A stretch of 64,000 nucleotides of DNA from Diospyros lotus (GCF_014633365.1 NC_068351.1:15444907-15508906); one strand, 5' to 3'; shown: positions 47,712 to 59,827, counted from the stretch's first letter. Program-made: numbers and translations. The notes: generated by a model not told the origin, from the letters alone.

Positions 47712-49766
47712 TGAAAATAAAGCAAGATCGCTACGGGGTAAATAGCATAGTTCAGAATTTTGAACTTACCCCGATCCCGGCGATTGGATCAACGTCGAAA
47801 TTAAATCATTCACAAACAAATAAATAAATCTAACCTTTAGATTATCGAGTCGTTCGCGGATTCGAGCCGTTTAAGCATCCGACCTCTAACTCGTAATACG
47901 CGGCACGCGTCCGTTGGCAAGGAGAGCGGAATAGGAGTGCTAGCTCCTTCTCCTTTGCGCGGCTTTTGTATGGGCGGTGAAAGAACGCCCACATTTCAAA
48001 TCGATGCCAAAAGAAACGGGAAGAGTGAATGGCAATACGTTTTTCAACTCTTGAAAAACGACACAAAAATCACTACCATTTTGGACAACCCATAAAGAGA
48101 TATTTATAGTGAAATATCCTAGGGTTTCTAAAACCCTAATAGATTGGGCTAGCCCATTAATTCTAATTTAATTAGAATATTAAGTGGGCTTATTATAGTC
48201 CAACTAGAAATATAATTAAATGGCCCAAATCATTTTATAGGTTTAAATAAAATATTTTGGCCCAAATCTAATTTAAGCCCAAATATAATATTTAATATTT
48301 AGCCCAAATCTAATTTGGTCCAAATATAATATTTAATATTTGGCCCAAATCTAATTTAGTCCAAATATAATATTTAATATTTGGCCCAAATCTAATTTAG
48401 ACCAAATATAATATTTATTTTAATATTTAGCCCAAATCCAATTTAGTCCAAATATAATATTTAATTTAATATTTGACCCAAATCTAATTTAGTCCAAATA
48501 TTAACTTAAGCCCAAAATATTTTATTTCCTATTTGCCACTCCAACAAATAGAAAATTATTAAATTAAAAACTCCTTCTTAATTTAATCAATTGCCATTTT
48601 TAGGAAACTCTTTCCATTATGACGACTCCTCGTCATATCGACGTCTCCTCGTCATATCGACGTCATTACGTCTATTTGTTCTTTTTTCGTGAGAACCTAC
48701 GACGGCACAACTTCTTGCCGAAGTGTCCCACTTAACCATATGTCCACTCTCCTGGTTTAAGCCAGGGATCGTGCCTATTGCGTATGACTCATTAGGCTTC
48801 CGAATATATTGGCAATGTGTCGGTACAAACACATAAGACAAGATTGACCTCTAGCAAGGCATCATACCTACCCAATTATTCAGAAGGATTCATAATCCGC
48901 AAATAACCTTTCACGAGCATGGTTACCGTGTAATTCGATCCTCTCGTCAATGTATCTTATGTGATCTCAAGTATGACGATGTGTTGCTTGATAACGATCA
49001 CATGAGTTTTCTTTGGTCTTCTGGATATCTTCACTTAGTAGAAAGTAAATCAATAACTACTTATTGATCTCTTTTACCATGGCCATGGATTTAAAGTGAA
49101 TATCCACCGAAGGCGCCTTAGATATATCATCCTCTATCAAGGGATAGACGAGTCCTATTTTGGTTATACACCCATCTCCATAAGCTTCATGATATACCCA
49201 ACGATCGCCCACGTGCAGCCTTTGTCTAGGCCCATCGAAATGATGTCAAAGCATACCGGTCTTCTTATGAGATGACCGTGACAACCTCAGGTCCAAGGAT
49301 TAGTTACACCCATCTCGTATGAGAATTCCATCAACATATAACCAAAATAGATTCTCATAGTGAGTCATGTCCAGTGACACGTTCTCCAACATTGGTCACC
49401 TATGTACTTGTCTAGGCATCCCCATGCCTATGGGTGTGAGACCCCCGTTGCTATCACATAGCAAAAACATAGCACATACAAGTCTTATCGCAATTATCAA
49501 TGTCCATTCTTGACATTGTTACGACTTGGGACGTTTAATGATGTCTAGAAACTGTGATGCATCATCTCACATCTTTATAGATTAATCACAGTATACATCA
49601 TATGGACTTCTATCTAGTTTCATTCGGTTATTACAATAATAACAAGAAACTAATAGAATGACTTCTTGTGAATTTGAACAACTCCTTATTCAAATAATAA
49701 ACATGATTACAATTGTCTGTGTATAATATGCCCAATCTGATTGGGTCTAGAGCACCTACACTAACA
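47712..49766 (-). mobile_element. Solo LTR (2,055 bp) inside Athila pol, perfect 5-bp target duplication
   Basis: The termini are TG...CA (plus strand TGAAAATAAAGC to CTACACTAACA). The duplication is CACCT at 47707-47711 and 49767-49771, and removing the insert restores the Athila frame ...PDEHL-YAV. On the minus strand it reads TGTTAGTGTAGGTGC..., with a TATA box (CTATAAATATC) at about 48098-48108 and a leader beyond it, so the LTR lies in minus orientation. A 40-45-bp AT-rich tandem repeat occupies its U3. No internal region is present. Superfamily is unresolved; Ty1/copia seems likely from the ends. Confidence 0.92.
48236..48515. repeat. About six copies of a 41-45-bp AT-rich tandem repeat
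   Basis: Units read TTTGGCCCAAATCTAATTTA then GTCCAAATATAATATTTAAT, with small indels in the later units. They lie in the U3 of the solo LTR. Confidence 0.9.
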
Positions 49767-51072
49767 CACCTATATGCAGTTAAGAGTTCAGCTTTACCAT
49801 GTTATGCAGATATTGTAAATTTCTTGGTTGGTAAGGTCATTCCACCTAATTTTTCATATTAGCAAAGGAAGAAATTTCTTTCTACAACTAAGCATTATTT
49901 ATGGGAGGAGCCTTACTTATATAAGGTGTGTGCTGACCAGTTAATTCACAGGTGTGTTCTTGAGGAGGTAAGTCAGATTCTACACCATTGTCATGGCAAG
50001 GAGGTAGGAGGTCACTTTGGCCTTACCAAAACAGCATTCAAGGTGTTACAATCTGGTTTTTACTAGCCTACTCTTTTCAAGGATGTCCACTCTTATGTTT
50101 CTGTTTGTGACAGGTGTCAAAGAGTTGGAAATTTGTCTAGGAAGAATGAGATGCCATTGAATAATATTTTAGTTTGTGAATTGTTTGATGTTTGGGGTAT
50201 TGACTTCATGGGCCCTTTTCCTAAATCTTCTCAAAATCAATATATTCTTGTTACTGTGGATTATGTGTCCAAATGGGTGGAGGCCATATCCTGCCCTACT
50301 AATGATGCTAAGGTGGTAGTCAAGTTCTTAAAGAAACACATTTTTACACGTTTTGGAACACCTAGAGCCGTCATTAGTGATAGTGGCACACACTTTTGTA
50401 ATAAGCAATTTGATACTCTTTTGCGCAAGTATGGGGTAAACCATAAGGTGGCCATACCCTATCATCCCCCAAACAAGTGGCCAGGTGGAAGTTTCCAACA
50501 GGGAGTTAAAGAGAATTCTTGAGAAAATTGTAAATGTATTTAGGAAAGATTGGTCCTTCAAGCTTGATGATGCATTATGGGTTGCATTTAAAACCCCTAT
50601 TGGCATGTCTCCATATAGGCTAGTGTTTGGAAAAGCATGTCATCTTCCTGTTGAGTTAGAGCATAAGGCATATTGGGCTATAAAATTTCTTAACTTTGAT
50701 TGGCAAGATGCAGGTACTCATAGGAAATTGCAACTTAATGAAATGGAGGAATGTCGTGAAGCAACATATGAGAATGCATGGATCTACAAGGACAGGACTA
50801 AGAGATGGCATGATAAGCATATTAACAAGAAAGAGTTCAAGATTGGAGAGAAAGTTCTTCTCTACAATTCTAGGCTCAAGCTCTTCCCGGGCAAGTTGAA
50901 ATCAAGATGGTATGGTCCTTTCACTGTTAAGCAGGTACATCCTTATGGCATTGTGGAGATTTTCAAGGACATTGAAAAACCTTTCAAGGTTAATGGACAT
51001 CGCCTAAAGCACTATGAAGATGGTGGATTCAAGAAGGGCAACTCAGTCCTTCAGCTACAAGAGCCGAACTAG
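49767..51072 (+). pseudogene. Athila integrase remnant
   Basis: The zinc-binding domain shows H-x-H and C-x2-C (ILHHCHG, CDRCQR, 49978-50120). The core has [10 protein letters not shown] and VISDSGTHF with two catalytic aspartates. The expected [14 protein letters not shown] block is frameshifted around 50465-50490, leaving [14 protein letters not shown] in another frame. Downstream, [50 protein letters not shown] and [19 protein letters not shown] are the conserved Athila C-terminal blocks. Stops at about 49860 and 50066 plus the frameshift make it non-functional. The last codons run to TAG at 51070-51072. Confidence 0.92.
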
Positions 51073-52238
51073 AGTCTCCAAGATAGTCAAGCTAATGACT
51101 ATAAACAAGCGCTTCTTGGGAGGCAACCCAAGCTCTTTTACTATTTTATTTTTATTATTTCATTTTATTTTTATTTTTAATAAATATGACCAATAACCCA
51201 TACTTATGATGATGTGCAAGTTCAAAAGAAAGAAAAATAAAGCTGATTCAATTTGGACAGGCATGGGTATTCATAGTGTTCAATTATGTGGCCAGGGGAG
51301 TATTCATTTTTCATTCTTTTTCTTCTTTGTCTTTCACATTGAGGACAATGTGTTAAATAAGTTTGGGGGGGGGGGGTGGAATTATTAATTGTTGATATAT
51401 GCTATTTGTTTTGCTTGGATGTTTTTTGATGTGAATTTTTTTTTTTTTTTTTGCAAAACTTATATCAGGTGCATATTTGGCTAACTCCCTAGACGAGAAA
51501 ATTTGTGAAAGATAAAATAAATAGAACTTGTTATTTGGAATCATGATTTGCATTTGGGTTCTCTATTGTGTTTAACATTGAATCTTTGATTAGGAATGGA
51601 CAATATCTTATAAAGCAAGATTAAGTATACTTGGGTTCTAAGATCATTGAAGTACATATTCTTTGTGAAGTTGTGTGACTATGCATGAAAGATAAATGTA
51701 ATGATTTTCTTGTAATTGTTCCTTCTAAGCTAGGCCTAAACATGGTTTAAGTAAATAGGGTGAGTAATGTTGAGCGAGATGGAGCATAAAATGCACTCGT
51801 TCTGCTAAAAAAAAAAAAAAAAAAGAAAAAAAAAACGAGATGGAGCATAAAATTTACTTGTTTAGTTAAAAAAAAAAGAAGAAGAAAGAAATAAAAAAAA
51901 AAAAAGCAAAGAGGAAAAAAGGAACCCTACTTTGCTACCTTTGTTTGTAGTAGTGAGAATGAATGGTTGCAAGAATGGTTGTTGTATTAGTTGATCGTGC
52001 AGGGTACATGACAAAGCATGTTTAAGTTTAGAATTTTGTATGGATTCTTGAACTTGGGAATGTAAGTATGCTTAGTTTTCTTTATTTGCTATTGTTGCAT
52101 TTTAGATTGAGGATTTAGATGCAGGCATAATAAAGGATTTAAATGTGACGAATGATTCTGAATATAAGTTTTGTGTTTTGAGAATATGATTTCTTTTCTT
52201 TGGTTGAGGACAAGTAATAATTCAAGTTTGGGGGTATT
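51073..52238 (+). other. Athila 3' non-coding region with two PPT-like tracts
   Basis: AAACAAGCGCTTCTTGGGAG then GCAACCCAAG, seen just downstream of the integrase, is a conserved Athila landmark. TTGAGGACAA followed by AAGTTTGGGGG occurs twice: at about 51340-51376 with a run of 12 G, and at 52204-52238 immediately before the LTR, where it acts as the polypurine tract. Poly-A and poly-T tracts are frequent (51431-51450, 51808-51905). No gene is present. Confidence 0.75.
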
Positions 52239-52792
52239 TGATGTGGAAATTTATTCACACATTTATTGGTCATAATTGAATAGTGTTTCTAGTATTTTAT
52301 ACGTGTTTGATCTAAATTGGCTAGTATTTTGAGTTTTCTTTGTATATATTTAATTTTTAGTATTTCTTGTTATTTTACTAGAATACTGTTTGGTGTTTGG
52401 TTTAAAAGAAAATAAAATAAAAAAATAATAAAAATAAAAAAGAAAGAAAAAAATTATAAAGTTAATTTTAAAATTAATACTATAAATTAATATTATAATT
52501 TAAATAAAAAATAAATATTATAAATAATAAGTATATAATATAATAATAAGTTAATATAATTAGTAATATATTAAATATATATTTATACTATCTATATAAT
52601 AAGGGATGATGGTTTTTGAAATTTATATAGACAAATGTGAGGGAGACATTTTTTGATGGTTGAGATGGAATTTGATTTTCCATCAATGGCTGAGATCACT
52701 CGCACACACTCTGATCTTATTTATGTTTCCCCCCCAAAACCATCTCATCTTCACACGCACACACTTTGCTTCTTCTGTCCTGCCTCTTCCCC

Positions 52793-52794
<2 letters not shown>

Positions 52795-52832
<38 letters not shown>
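52795..52832 (+). repeat. (TC)n microsatellite, about 18 units
   Basis: An uninterrupted TC run occurs near the Helitron 5' end. It produces Ser/Leu-rich shadow frames on the plus strand (52653-53177) and Arg/Glu-rich ones on the minus strand. Confidence 0.95.
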
Positions 52833-52834
<2 letters not shown>

Positions 52835-53058
52835 CCACTCTGCCTCTATCCCTCCCTCTCTCCTTCTTTCTCTTTCTCTATCTCCCCCGCCCAGCATCCG
52901 CTCGGACCAATCGCTCTCACCTGTTGCCCACGTCGCCCCTTCCACCGCCCTTGCCTCTGCAGCCGCTCACACCCGTCGTCGCGCCCCACCCGGCCACAAC
53001 GCAGCTCGCCTCGCCGTCCCCGTCGCCTCTGCTAATGCCACTCTCTGGTATATGTATT

Positions 53059-53372
53059 TCGCTGCTCATTTTGTGTTTTCTTGTATGTACACTGTATATA
53101 TTTTTTGTTGTATGTACGCCTGGTGTTCGCTGCTCATTTTTGTATGTTTGCTAAAATTAAATCTTAATGTTTATTAAGATTTACATACATACAGCATTTA
53201 AGATTTGCTGTAAATGTACGCTTATATTCTTTGGTGTGTGTTTACCAGAAACGATGGTGTTTGCTGCTAATTTTGTGTCTTTGTTGTATGTACGCTGTAT
53301 ATATTTTTGTTGTATGTACGCCTGGTATTCGCTGCTCATTTTTGTATGTTTGCTAGAATTAAATCTTACGCT
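53059..53372 (+). repeat. Two tandem copies of a roughly 205-bp unit in the Helitron
   Basis: TTCGCTGCTCATTTTGTG...TGTATGTAC-CTGTATATATTTTTGTTG...CGCCTGGTGTTCGCTGCTC occurs at 53059-53165 and again at 53262-53372 with few differences. Confidence 0.75.
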
Positions 53373-55268
53373 AGAATTAAATGTATGTTTGCTATAAATG
53401 TACATACAGCGTTTAAGATTTGTTGTATATTAAATGTACAACGCAGATACTTTTGTTTTAAGTTTACTTCTTAATTACCATTAGAAACAATACTTCAGAA
53501 ACAATATATGCCCAATATATCCCCTTATCAAGCTTACTTCTTAATTACCATCAGAAACAATACATCTCAAATCTATTAGGATTCTTTTTTTGTTCTCGGC
53601 AAGAATTTGTTTTGAGGTTACGATATATACCCAATTTGTATCAGCAATGAAGATGCCATATGAATGGGGTTTCCTCCATAATGGCAACGTTAAAGATTAA
53701 AACTACAAAAAAATATTGGGAAATTTTGATTAGAAATGGCATTTCCTCCATTCTCCTTCAGATGAAGTAATGAAAAGCATCAAACAGCCTATCTCAATTG
53801 AAGATATTAAGCTATGAGAGAATATTGGGAAATTTTGTAGATTTTTAGACTAAACTATTAATCAAATCAGCATAAGTATTACTGTTTATTTCTTAGGAAA
53901 CAGTAAGCAATGAGAGAATATTAGGAAATTACTGTTGTTCAAAAGGAATTATTTGAAGTTGACATGGGATTTCAGAGTAAAATTAAGTGTTTGATTGAGC
54001 AAGAGATGAAATTGTAATCAGTGGGAATATTGATATATGTACAAGCTTTATTATTAGTACTCTGATCAGATGATGAACTAACAGTCCCTGATGATGAACT
54101 TAGGAGCTCATCCAACAGATCGGCTCCAAGGTAATCAAAAAACCAACATAGCTTCTTCTGTCTTCACAATAACCTTCTTCTTAGTCCTCTTACCTTTTAA
54201 CAACTTCATTCTTCTTTTCATATAATGGTAAAATTTTTGTACAGAAGCAATCTAATGTTTGTTGTTCTTTGTTTTTTCTGTGTATGTATGTATTTACGCC
54301 AGCACATATGGTGTTCGTTTCTGTTATAAACAAAATTTGGAATAATATAATGAGAATTTCTCTTCATATAATGAGCATTTTTATTATATATATGCACATT
54401 TCTGTTATATATATGTTAGATCTTAATCGTTTGGAATAATATAAATGAGCATTTTTGTTATATATATGCAAGGAGCACAAAATGTATAAATGTGAAAGTA
54501 GTGCTATAGGAAAAAGAAATCTACGTTGAACAGCTCTCTAGATTGTAATCAGAACATGGTTTGTAAATTGAGAGACCTCACCCAAATTGTGAAAATTTGC
54601 ATGAGTCAGAAGATGCAACATTTCCATCAAGCATTCACTTTTACCACATGGAGGGTCTAGACAAGCTTCATCTTAGCGACTACCAGATTGCCATTAGTAA
54701 TTGTTAGTACTAAAATCTCAAGAAAATAAGTTAAATATTATATTCTTTGCTCTTATTGCAGAACAAGTGTGTGAATTAGTTTTTCTAGGCAACAAAAATG
54801 AAGCAAGATTGTCAATATTAATACCCATTATGATGAACCCAAATAGGATGATCCATGTCAAAATTTATTGGCTAAGTGAGACGAAATAGAAGTTGTTATT
54901 TCATCAGGAAAAGTCATAGTTGTGGCAATAGAATTATTTCTGAGAGCATGGAATAACGTAGTTAGATTTATTTTGTCATTCTTAATGAGATAAACAATTG
55001 CACTAAGCTCTAATAATGCTTTTGTAGGAATATGCTTTGGCAATAACAATTGTAGTCTGTATTGAGGCTGTGTGTTTGACATGTTATATGAACTAGATAG
55101 AGTAAATTGAGTGAAAGAGCTCTATGGACGAGCACTATAGGCATTGTGTAAAATTTGTATATTAATCATTGTTACATATAGGCACGGTGTAAATTGAATG
55201 TATGTATTTATGTGTATGTATTTAAATGTATGTTATCGTTTCTCATTTGGGATATATAATAAAACAAC

Positions 55269-55282
55269 GTGCCTTTAGGCAC
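55269..55282 (+). other. Internal copy of the Helitron-type hairpin (GTGCC-TTTA-GGCAC)
   Basis: The stem and loop are identical to the core of the true 3' hairpin at 56391-56408. It is not followed by CTAG at the usual distance, so it looks like a decayed former terminus. Confidence 0.75.
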
Positions 55283-55452
55283 ATGCCTTTATGTGTATGA
55301 TTAAGAATGTTGTATGGACACATCTCAAATAAATTATTTCTCAATAAATGAACTCATAATCTCGGGAGAGTGACGAATTTAAATGAATGAATTATTTCTC
55401 AATAAATTAACTTTGTATTGGAATATAGTGATTGTAGCAAGACTTTCCAAAA

Positions 55453-55580
55453 GAAAGTAGCAGTAGGTATAAAATAATTTATTGAAAAAGAAAGCAGCAG
55501 TAGGTATTAAATTAATCATTTTTGAAATATATAAATTACTTATTGAAAAAGAAAGCAGCCGTAGGTATTAAGTTTAATAC
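55453..55580 (+). repeat. Three copies of a GAAAGCAGCAGTAGGTATTA unit
   Basis: AAAGAAAGTAGCAGTAGGTA, AAAGAAAGCAGCAGTAGGTA and AAAGAAAGCAGCCGTAGGTA recur within 130 bp, each preceded by a TTTATTGAAA/TTATTGAAAA spacer. Confidence 0.8.
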
Positions 55581-57483
55581 CTAATATTTATAGTAGTTAG
55601 TTAATTATTTAAAAGAAAATAAACAAAATTTATCATTAAGACTTATTGAGTGTGAGAATATTTTGGGGATGGTCGTGGACCATCAGCGATCGGGGACTTT
55701 TCAATTTTTTAAAAATTTAATTTGTTTAAAATTAATATTTAATTTAAAATATCAATTATGTATTCTACAACATTTGAAATTTTTTAAATAAAAAAATATC
55801 AGCAGTGTAAGTTTTAATTTTTTTTAAAAAAAATTATGGACTACAACATTTGAAAATTTTTAAATAAAAAAAAACCAATAGTGTAAGTTTTATATATTTT
55901 TTATTTAATTCCAAAAGAAATAAAAACTTCTTTCTTTGAAAAACAAATATTTTTGATTTACTATCAAAGTTTAATTCAAAAAAAAAATTATTTAAAAATA
56001 GAAATTGGTTACTAAAAAAGAATTCATTTATTTGTATTTTTATTTTATTATAATAAAATCTTTTTAATTCAAATAATATAAAAAAAGTGTTCCCCGATCA
56101 AAAGTTCCTGACCCATGTGGGTTGGAGAATATAAGGGTTCTCGAACACTCGCGATCGGGAACTCAAGGTTTTTCGACCCCGAATCAAGATTCTCTCCATT
56201 GATGGCCGCGGTCATGGCAAGCAGTCTACAACAGGCGATAGTTGCCATGGCTGTAACCATGTGTGTGTGTGAAATAAGTATAACGTTAATAAGTATAAAA
56301 TAATTAATATTTAATCTTAATAAGTATAAAATAATTTTAATTTTAATTTAATATTTAATCTTAATATTATTTACTCTTATATTATTTACACCGTGCCTTT
56401 AGGCACGGGCATTCCCTAGTTTATATATATGATATATCATATATTATACTATTTATATATATATTATATAAAGTAACGTGTTTGTGAGGGCTGTGTGTGA
56501 TATATATATATATTTATTAATTGATAAATGAAAGTAGTATGAATGTGTGGGTTAGGGTGGAGTTGCACATGTATTTATATATATATTAATAATATAGTGA
56601 AAGGAAGTAGCGGACAGGAGAATTTTGAGTGAAGAGGAGAGTTGTTGCGAGGCGCATAGCAGAGGATTTGGAATTGGGCAGCAGCGCACAGATTGAAGGA
56701 TTGGAGCTTGAAGCGGCACATAGACTGCAAGGAAATTAAGGAGGAATTGAGGCCGCGCAAGAAGGAATTGGAGAAGGCTATGGCGTACTTCAGGATATCA
56801 AGAAGGTTTAGAGCAGCGACAGAGCAATTGGAGGAATTAAAGGAGCAGCGCACGCAGGGACTTTAGACATGTGGGAGGCGGTGCACGGAAAAGCAAAGCA
56901 GCCACCATGGAAATCACTAATTTTTGGATCTTAATTCTGAATTAATTTCTTTGATTATTAATTCTTTTGTTCTTAAATTAATTCTTGGATTTTAATTATG
57001 TTTTTCTGGAATTTAATTATGATGGTTTCTATTATCATGGTTGGCTGGATTTTTGTTAGCTAAGGTAGACTTCAGGAAATCAAGAAGGTTTAGAGTAGCG
57101 ATAGAGCAATTGGAGGAATTAAAGGAGCAGTGCACGTAGGGAATTAAGACATTTGGGTGGCGGCACACGGAAAAGCAAAGCAGCCACCATGGAAATCACT
57201 AATTTTTGGATCTTAATTCTAAATTAATTTCTTTGATTATTAATTTTTTTGTTCCTAAATTAATTCTTGGATTTTAATTATGTCTGGAATTTAATTATGA
57301 TGATTTCTGTTATCATGGTTGGCTGAATTTTTGTTAGCTAAGGTAACGAGATAGCCACGAGACAATGTTGTGATTGATATTATATTTCGGTTAATTTGAT
57401 TGATGTTTATTTCATGTGATTATGTGATATGGTTATTATTGTTTGTTTGACAGCCTGATTACCTGTTAAATGATTTTATGAAC

Positions 57484-57781
57484 ATAGATGATACAGACCA
57501 AGTAATTCTATATTAAGCTTTGCATATCACATAACTTGGATTGGAAAGGTATCTTATCTCCTAAGGGAAAGGCCAAGTGACATCTATAAATAATAGGAGC
57601 CTCTACAGGTAGGGGGATCTAATTCCTAAGGGACTCTTTTATTATTTTTTCTATTACTATCTCTAATTTATAACCCTAATGAACTGACTTAAGCGTCAGA
57701 GGGATCACGGGGAGCAAGTCCCCACCCTTTTTGCAGGTACTTGGTCCGGGACAGAAGAAGGTGATCGGCTCTGCATCATCA
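57484..57781 (+). mobile_element. 3' part of a Tat-type LTR
   Basis: This contains a TATA box (TATAAATA, 57585-57592), a short leader with AAGTCCCCACCCTTTTTGCAG and the end GCATCATCA, directly followed by a Tat-type PBS. Its upstream part is replaced by Athila LTR sequence. Confidence 0.6.
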
Positions 57782-57801
57782 ATTGGCGCCCACCATGGGG
57801 C
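57782..57801 (+). other. Tat-type primer-binding region
   Basis: ATTGGCGCCCACCATGGGGC follows the LTR end. TTGGCGCCCACC-TGGGGC is a common Tat/Ogre PBS region. It gives plus orientation. Confidence 0.7.
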
Positions 57802-59434
57802 CTCTCGTCTTTTCTTTCTGTCTGCCGTACAATTACAACAAGCGTACAAACTCAATTACACGTATGTGCTGATGGCATCATGGGTACGCTCGTTCTTTTA
57901 ATATTTTTGTGCCTGCAACGATTTTATTTTTCAATTATTGTTTTATGCAAAAAATAATTGAAAGAGAAGGATAAAAGATTCATATATATATATGTATATA
58001 TATGCTGTAAGAAGTTATGGTTGAGGCATAATAGAAGATTTAATCGCGAAGAGCAACAATAAAATAATTTTGCCATTGTTTTGCATCATACGCACACATA
58101 TACATCATATACAAATGTGAATGGAAGAACTGGCATGAATGGGAGGAAATTGAAAAAGTTGGCATTATATATATCCACCATTAATTCATCGTGGCAAGCA
58201 TTGATTTATGTGTAATGGCTTCTCGTGGAATTTGAATTAGAAGGATGTGCATAAATGATGTATATATTACATACTGTAAAGTACATCTATGTATGCATAC
58301 CATTATGGGTGGAGATAAAACTGCTAAGCATATGTTATGCATATTATATTATGGATTTTGTTACTTTTCCATCAATTTTGCTCTTACATTATATTATGAG
58401 AAGTTTCGGAGGAAGCTTGGAAGAAAATCTCATGTGCAGCATTCTGGAGAAAAAAGAATTTTATCCATTATACTAGCATATTAAAGCTTCTGGGTAAGAA
58501 GAAGGTGGTATATTTATATATTATATTACAAACAAAGAGGCGCAACAAAGGCAAGCAACGACGATTAACGGAGTAGAAGAAGGAGCAGCTTATGACACCT
58601 GCGCAAGACCGTTCGATGGCTTAACAGTCTTCTTAGAAAATAGAGATGATGGCCTCTTATTTTGCTTCTTCATTGATTAATTCTATATCTGTCTCTTGTT
58701 GCGCTTCAAGAATTTAATCATGCTGCCTTCATTTTATTTACCGTGACTATTTGCCTTTCTGGAAGAATTCTCTTTGTTTTTATCTTCAAAGAAAATACAT
58801 GAGTGAAATTAAGAGCTGAATTCTCGTCTTTCCCTGACGCAATGGCATATGGCTATTAAGAAAACAAAGATTGAAGTAAGTAACAGAAGGCCGACCACGA
58901 TAATGGCTAACGAAGGACAGCGATAATCTACAAAGTGACAGTCGCAAAAGACCTAGACCAAGGCAATTAGTCTCCCCTAAAAAGTTGTTGATAACCAAGG
59001 TACTGTTAATTTTGCTTTAGCTCTTGATCTTCTTTTCCGCAGGATTGTGGCTGTAGCCACCAGCATCCCTAAAATTGAAGCACCCAATCGAACCATCAGA
59101 CCAATTGTAAATCTGACTGGTCAGTTTAGCAGAGAAATCGACAATTGCCTGTTTAGGAAAAAATTGCTTCAAGTCAGAATCTGCTTAAGAGCAAGTTGTA
59201 AAAGAAATGGTGGAATTCTCTTTAGGAATGACCACGTACACTTCGGTCTCTGCAACTGATTCTGCGATAACATCATGTAGTGATGGTAAATTCTTTATTT
59301 TTCTAAATTATTGGGTCTATGCATTGTCCATTGTCTCAATCAATAGAATGTGGGTTGCTTCTTAATTGCACCTATTGAGAAGGAAAACCTCAAAAGGATG
59401 AAATTGACTTCGTTCGCGCGGTATATATCATATT
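57802..59434. other. Sparse AT-rich region, no gene recognised
   Basis: The first part may be Tat leader. AT repeats lie near 57980-58005. Open frames of 60-80 codons (58245-58484, 59047-59259) show no domain I recognise. A TTCTTTTCCGCAG acceptor-like site precedes the second one, but no other gene structure accompanies it. Confidence 0.35.
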
Positions 59435-59827
59435 CTACTGAGACATCTTTTGAGCCACAACATCAACAAAAAGCTTCTCTCCGATGAACATAACACTTCT
59501 TTCCAGCCATGGGGCGTTATATTTCATGACTATGGGGGCCATATTAGGCCAACCCGTTTCCTCAAGATATGACCAATGGCCAATGGGCTGCATTTTTTCT
59601 TGGAAAGTAAACAAGGAAGGGTATTGGGCCACTGCACGATTGTAGACGTGTATACGCATATATATGATTTTGGAATTGCGGATGTAAGACATTTTTATCG
59701 AACCACAAAAATAAAATATGGACATTATTTTGGATTGGCGGACGTAGAATTTCGTAGAACCGAAAAAATAACATAGGATATTCTTTAAAATCCCGTCATC
59801 AACTACAATCCAAGCCAGCATGTGCAC
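59435..59827 (-). CDS. Unrecognised 130-codon ORF next to the assembly gap
   Basis: The frame begins MHMLAWIVVDDGILKNIL and ends with QPIGHWSYLEETGWPNMAPI followed by a Lys/Trp-containing block. The C-terminal 50 residues have a protein-like composition with Trp, Pro and charged residues, unlike the low-complexity shadows elsewhere. The middle overlaps an imperfect 50-bp direct duplication (about 59670-59722 and 59730-59773). I do not recognise a family. It could be an exon of a gene broken by the gap, a transposon gene remnant or chance. Confidence 0.2.
   Translation of the reverse strand: MHMLAWIVVDDGILKNILCYFFGSTKFYVRQSKIMSIFYFCGSIKMSYIRNSKIIYMRIHVYNRAVAQYPSLFTFQEKMQPIGHWSYLEETGWPNMAPIVMKYNAPWLERSVMFIGEKLFVDVVAQKMSQ

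Larger units (their letters stand above)
52591..56419 (+). mobile_element. Non-autonomous Helitron (3,829 bp)
   Basis: It starts TCTATATAATAAGGG after an A and ends CTAG before a T, the A^T target rule of Helitrons. A terminal hairpin CCGTGCC-TTTA-GGCACGG (56391-56408) lies 11 nt before the CTAG end. Removing the element restores the Athila LTR sequence ...TATTATTTATATATATGAT seen in the 5' LTR. No Rep/helicase ORF is present. The interior has a GC-richer segment with (TC)n near the 5' end, a tandem TGTATGTACGC repeat, AT-rich sequence and an internal copy of the terminal hairpin. I could not identify a captured host gene. Confidence 0.88.
52239..57483 (+). mobile_element. Athila 3' LTR, split by a Helitron
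   Basis: The left part 52239-52590 (TGATGTGGAAATTTATTC) and the right part from 56420 (TTTATATATATGATATATC) join into the same order as the 5' LTR at 40813-41952. Two tandem copies of a roughly 290-bp unit (about 56770-57065 and 57066-57350) contain GCAAAGCAGCCACCATGG and GGTTGGCTG-ATTTTTGTTAG. The end is unclear; LTR-like sequence fades at about 57483, with no target duplication matching the 5' flank. Confidence 0.8.

Noticed and set aside
48236..48515. A CRISPR-like or satellite array
   Set aside because: Units are contiguous and AT-rich without unique spacers, and lie inside the U3 of a solo LTR in a plant genome.
52653..53177. 174-codon ORF with Ser/Leu and Pro-rich composition
   Set aside because: It reads through the (TC)n microsatellite and GC-rich Helitron sequence; overlapping frames are equally open and no domain is visible.
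59047..59259. 70-codon ORF after an acceptor-like TTCCGCAG
   Set aside because: No domain was recognised, no partner exon could be joined and stops follow soon; evidence is too thin for a gene call.
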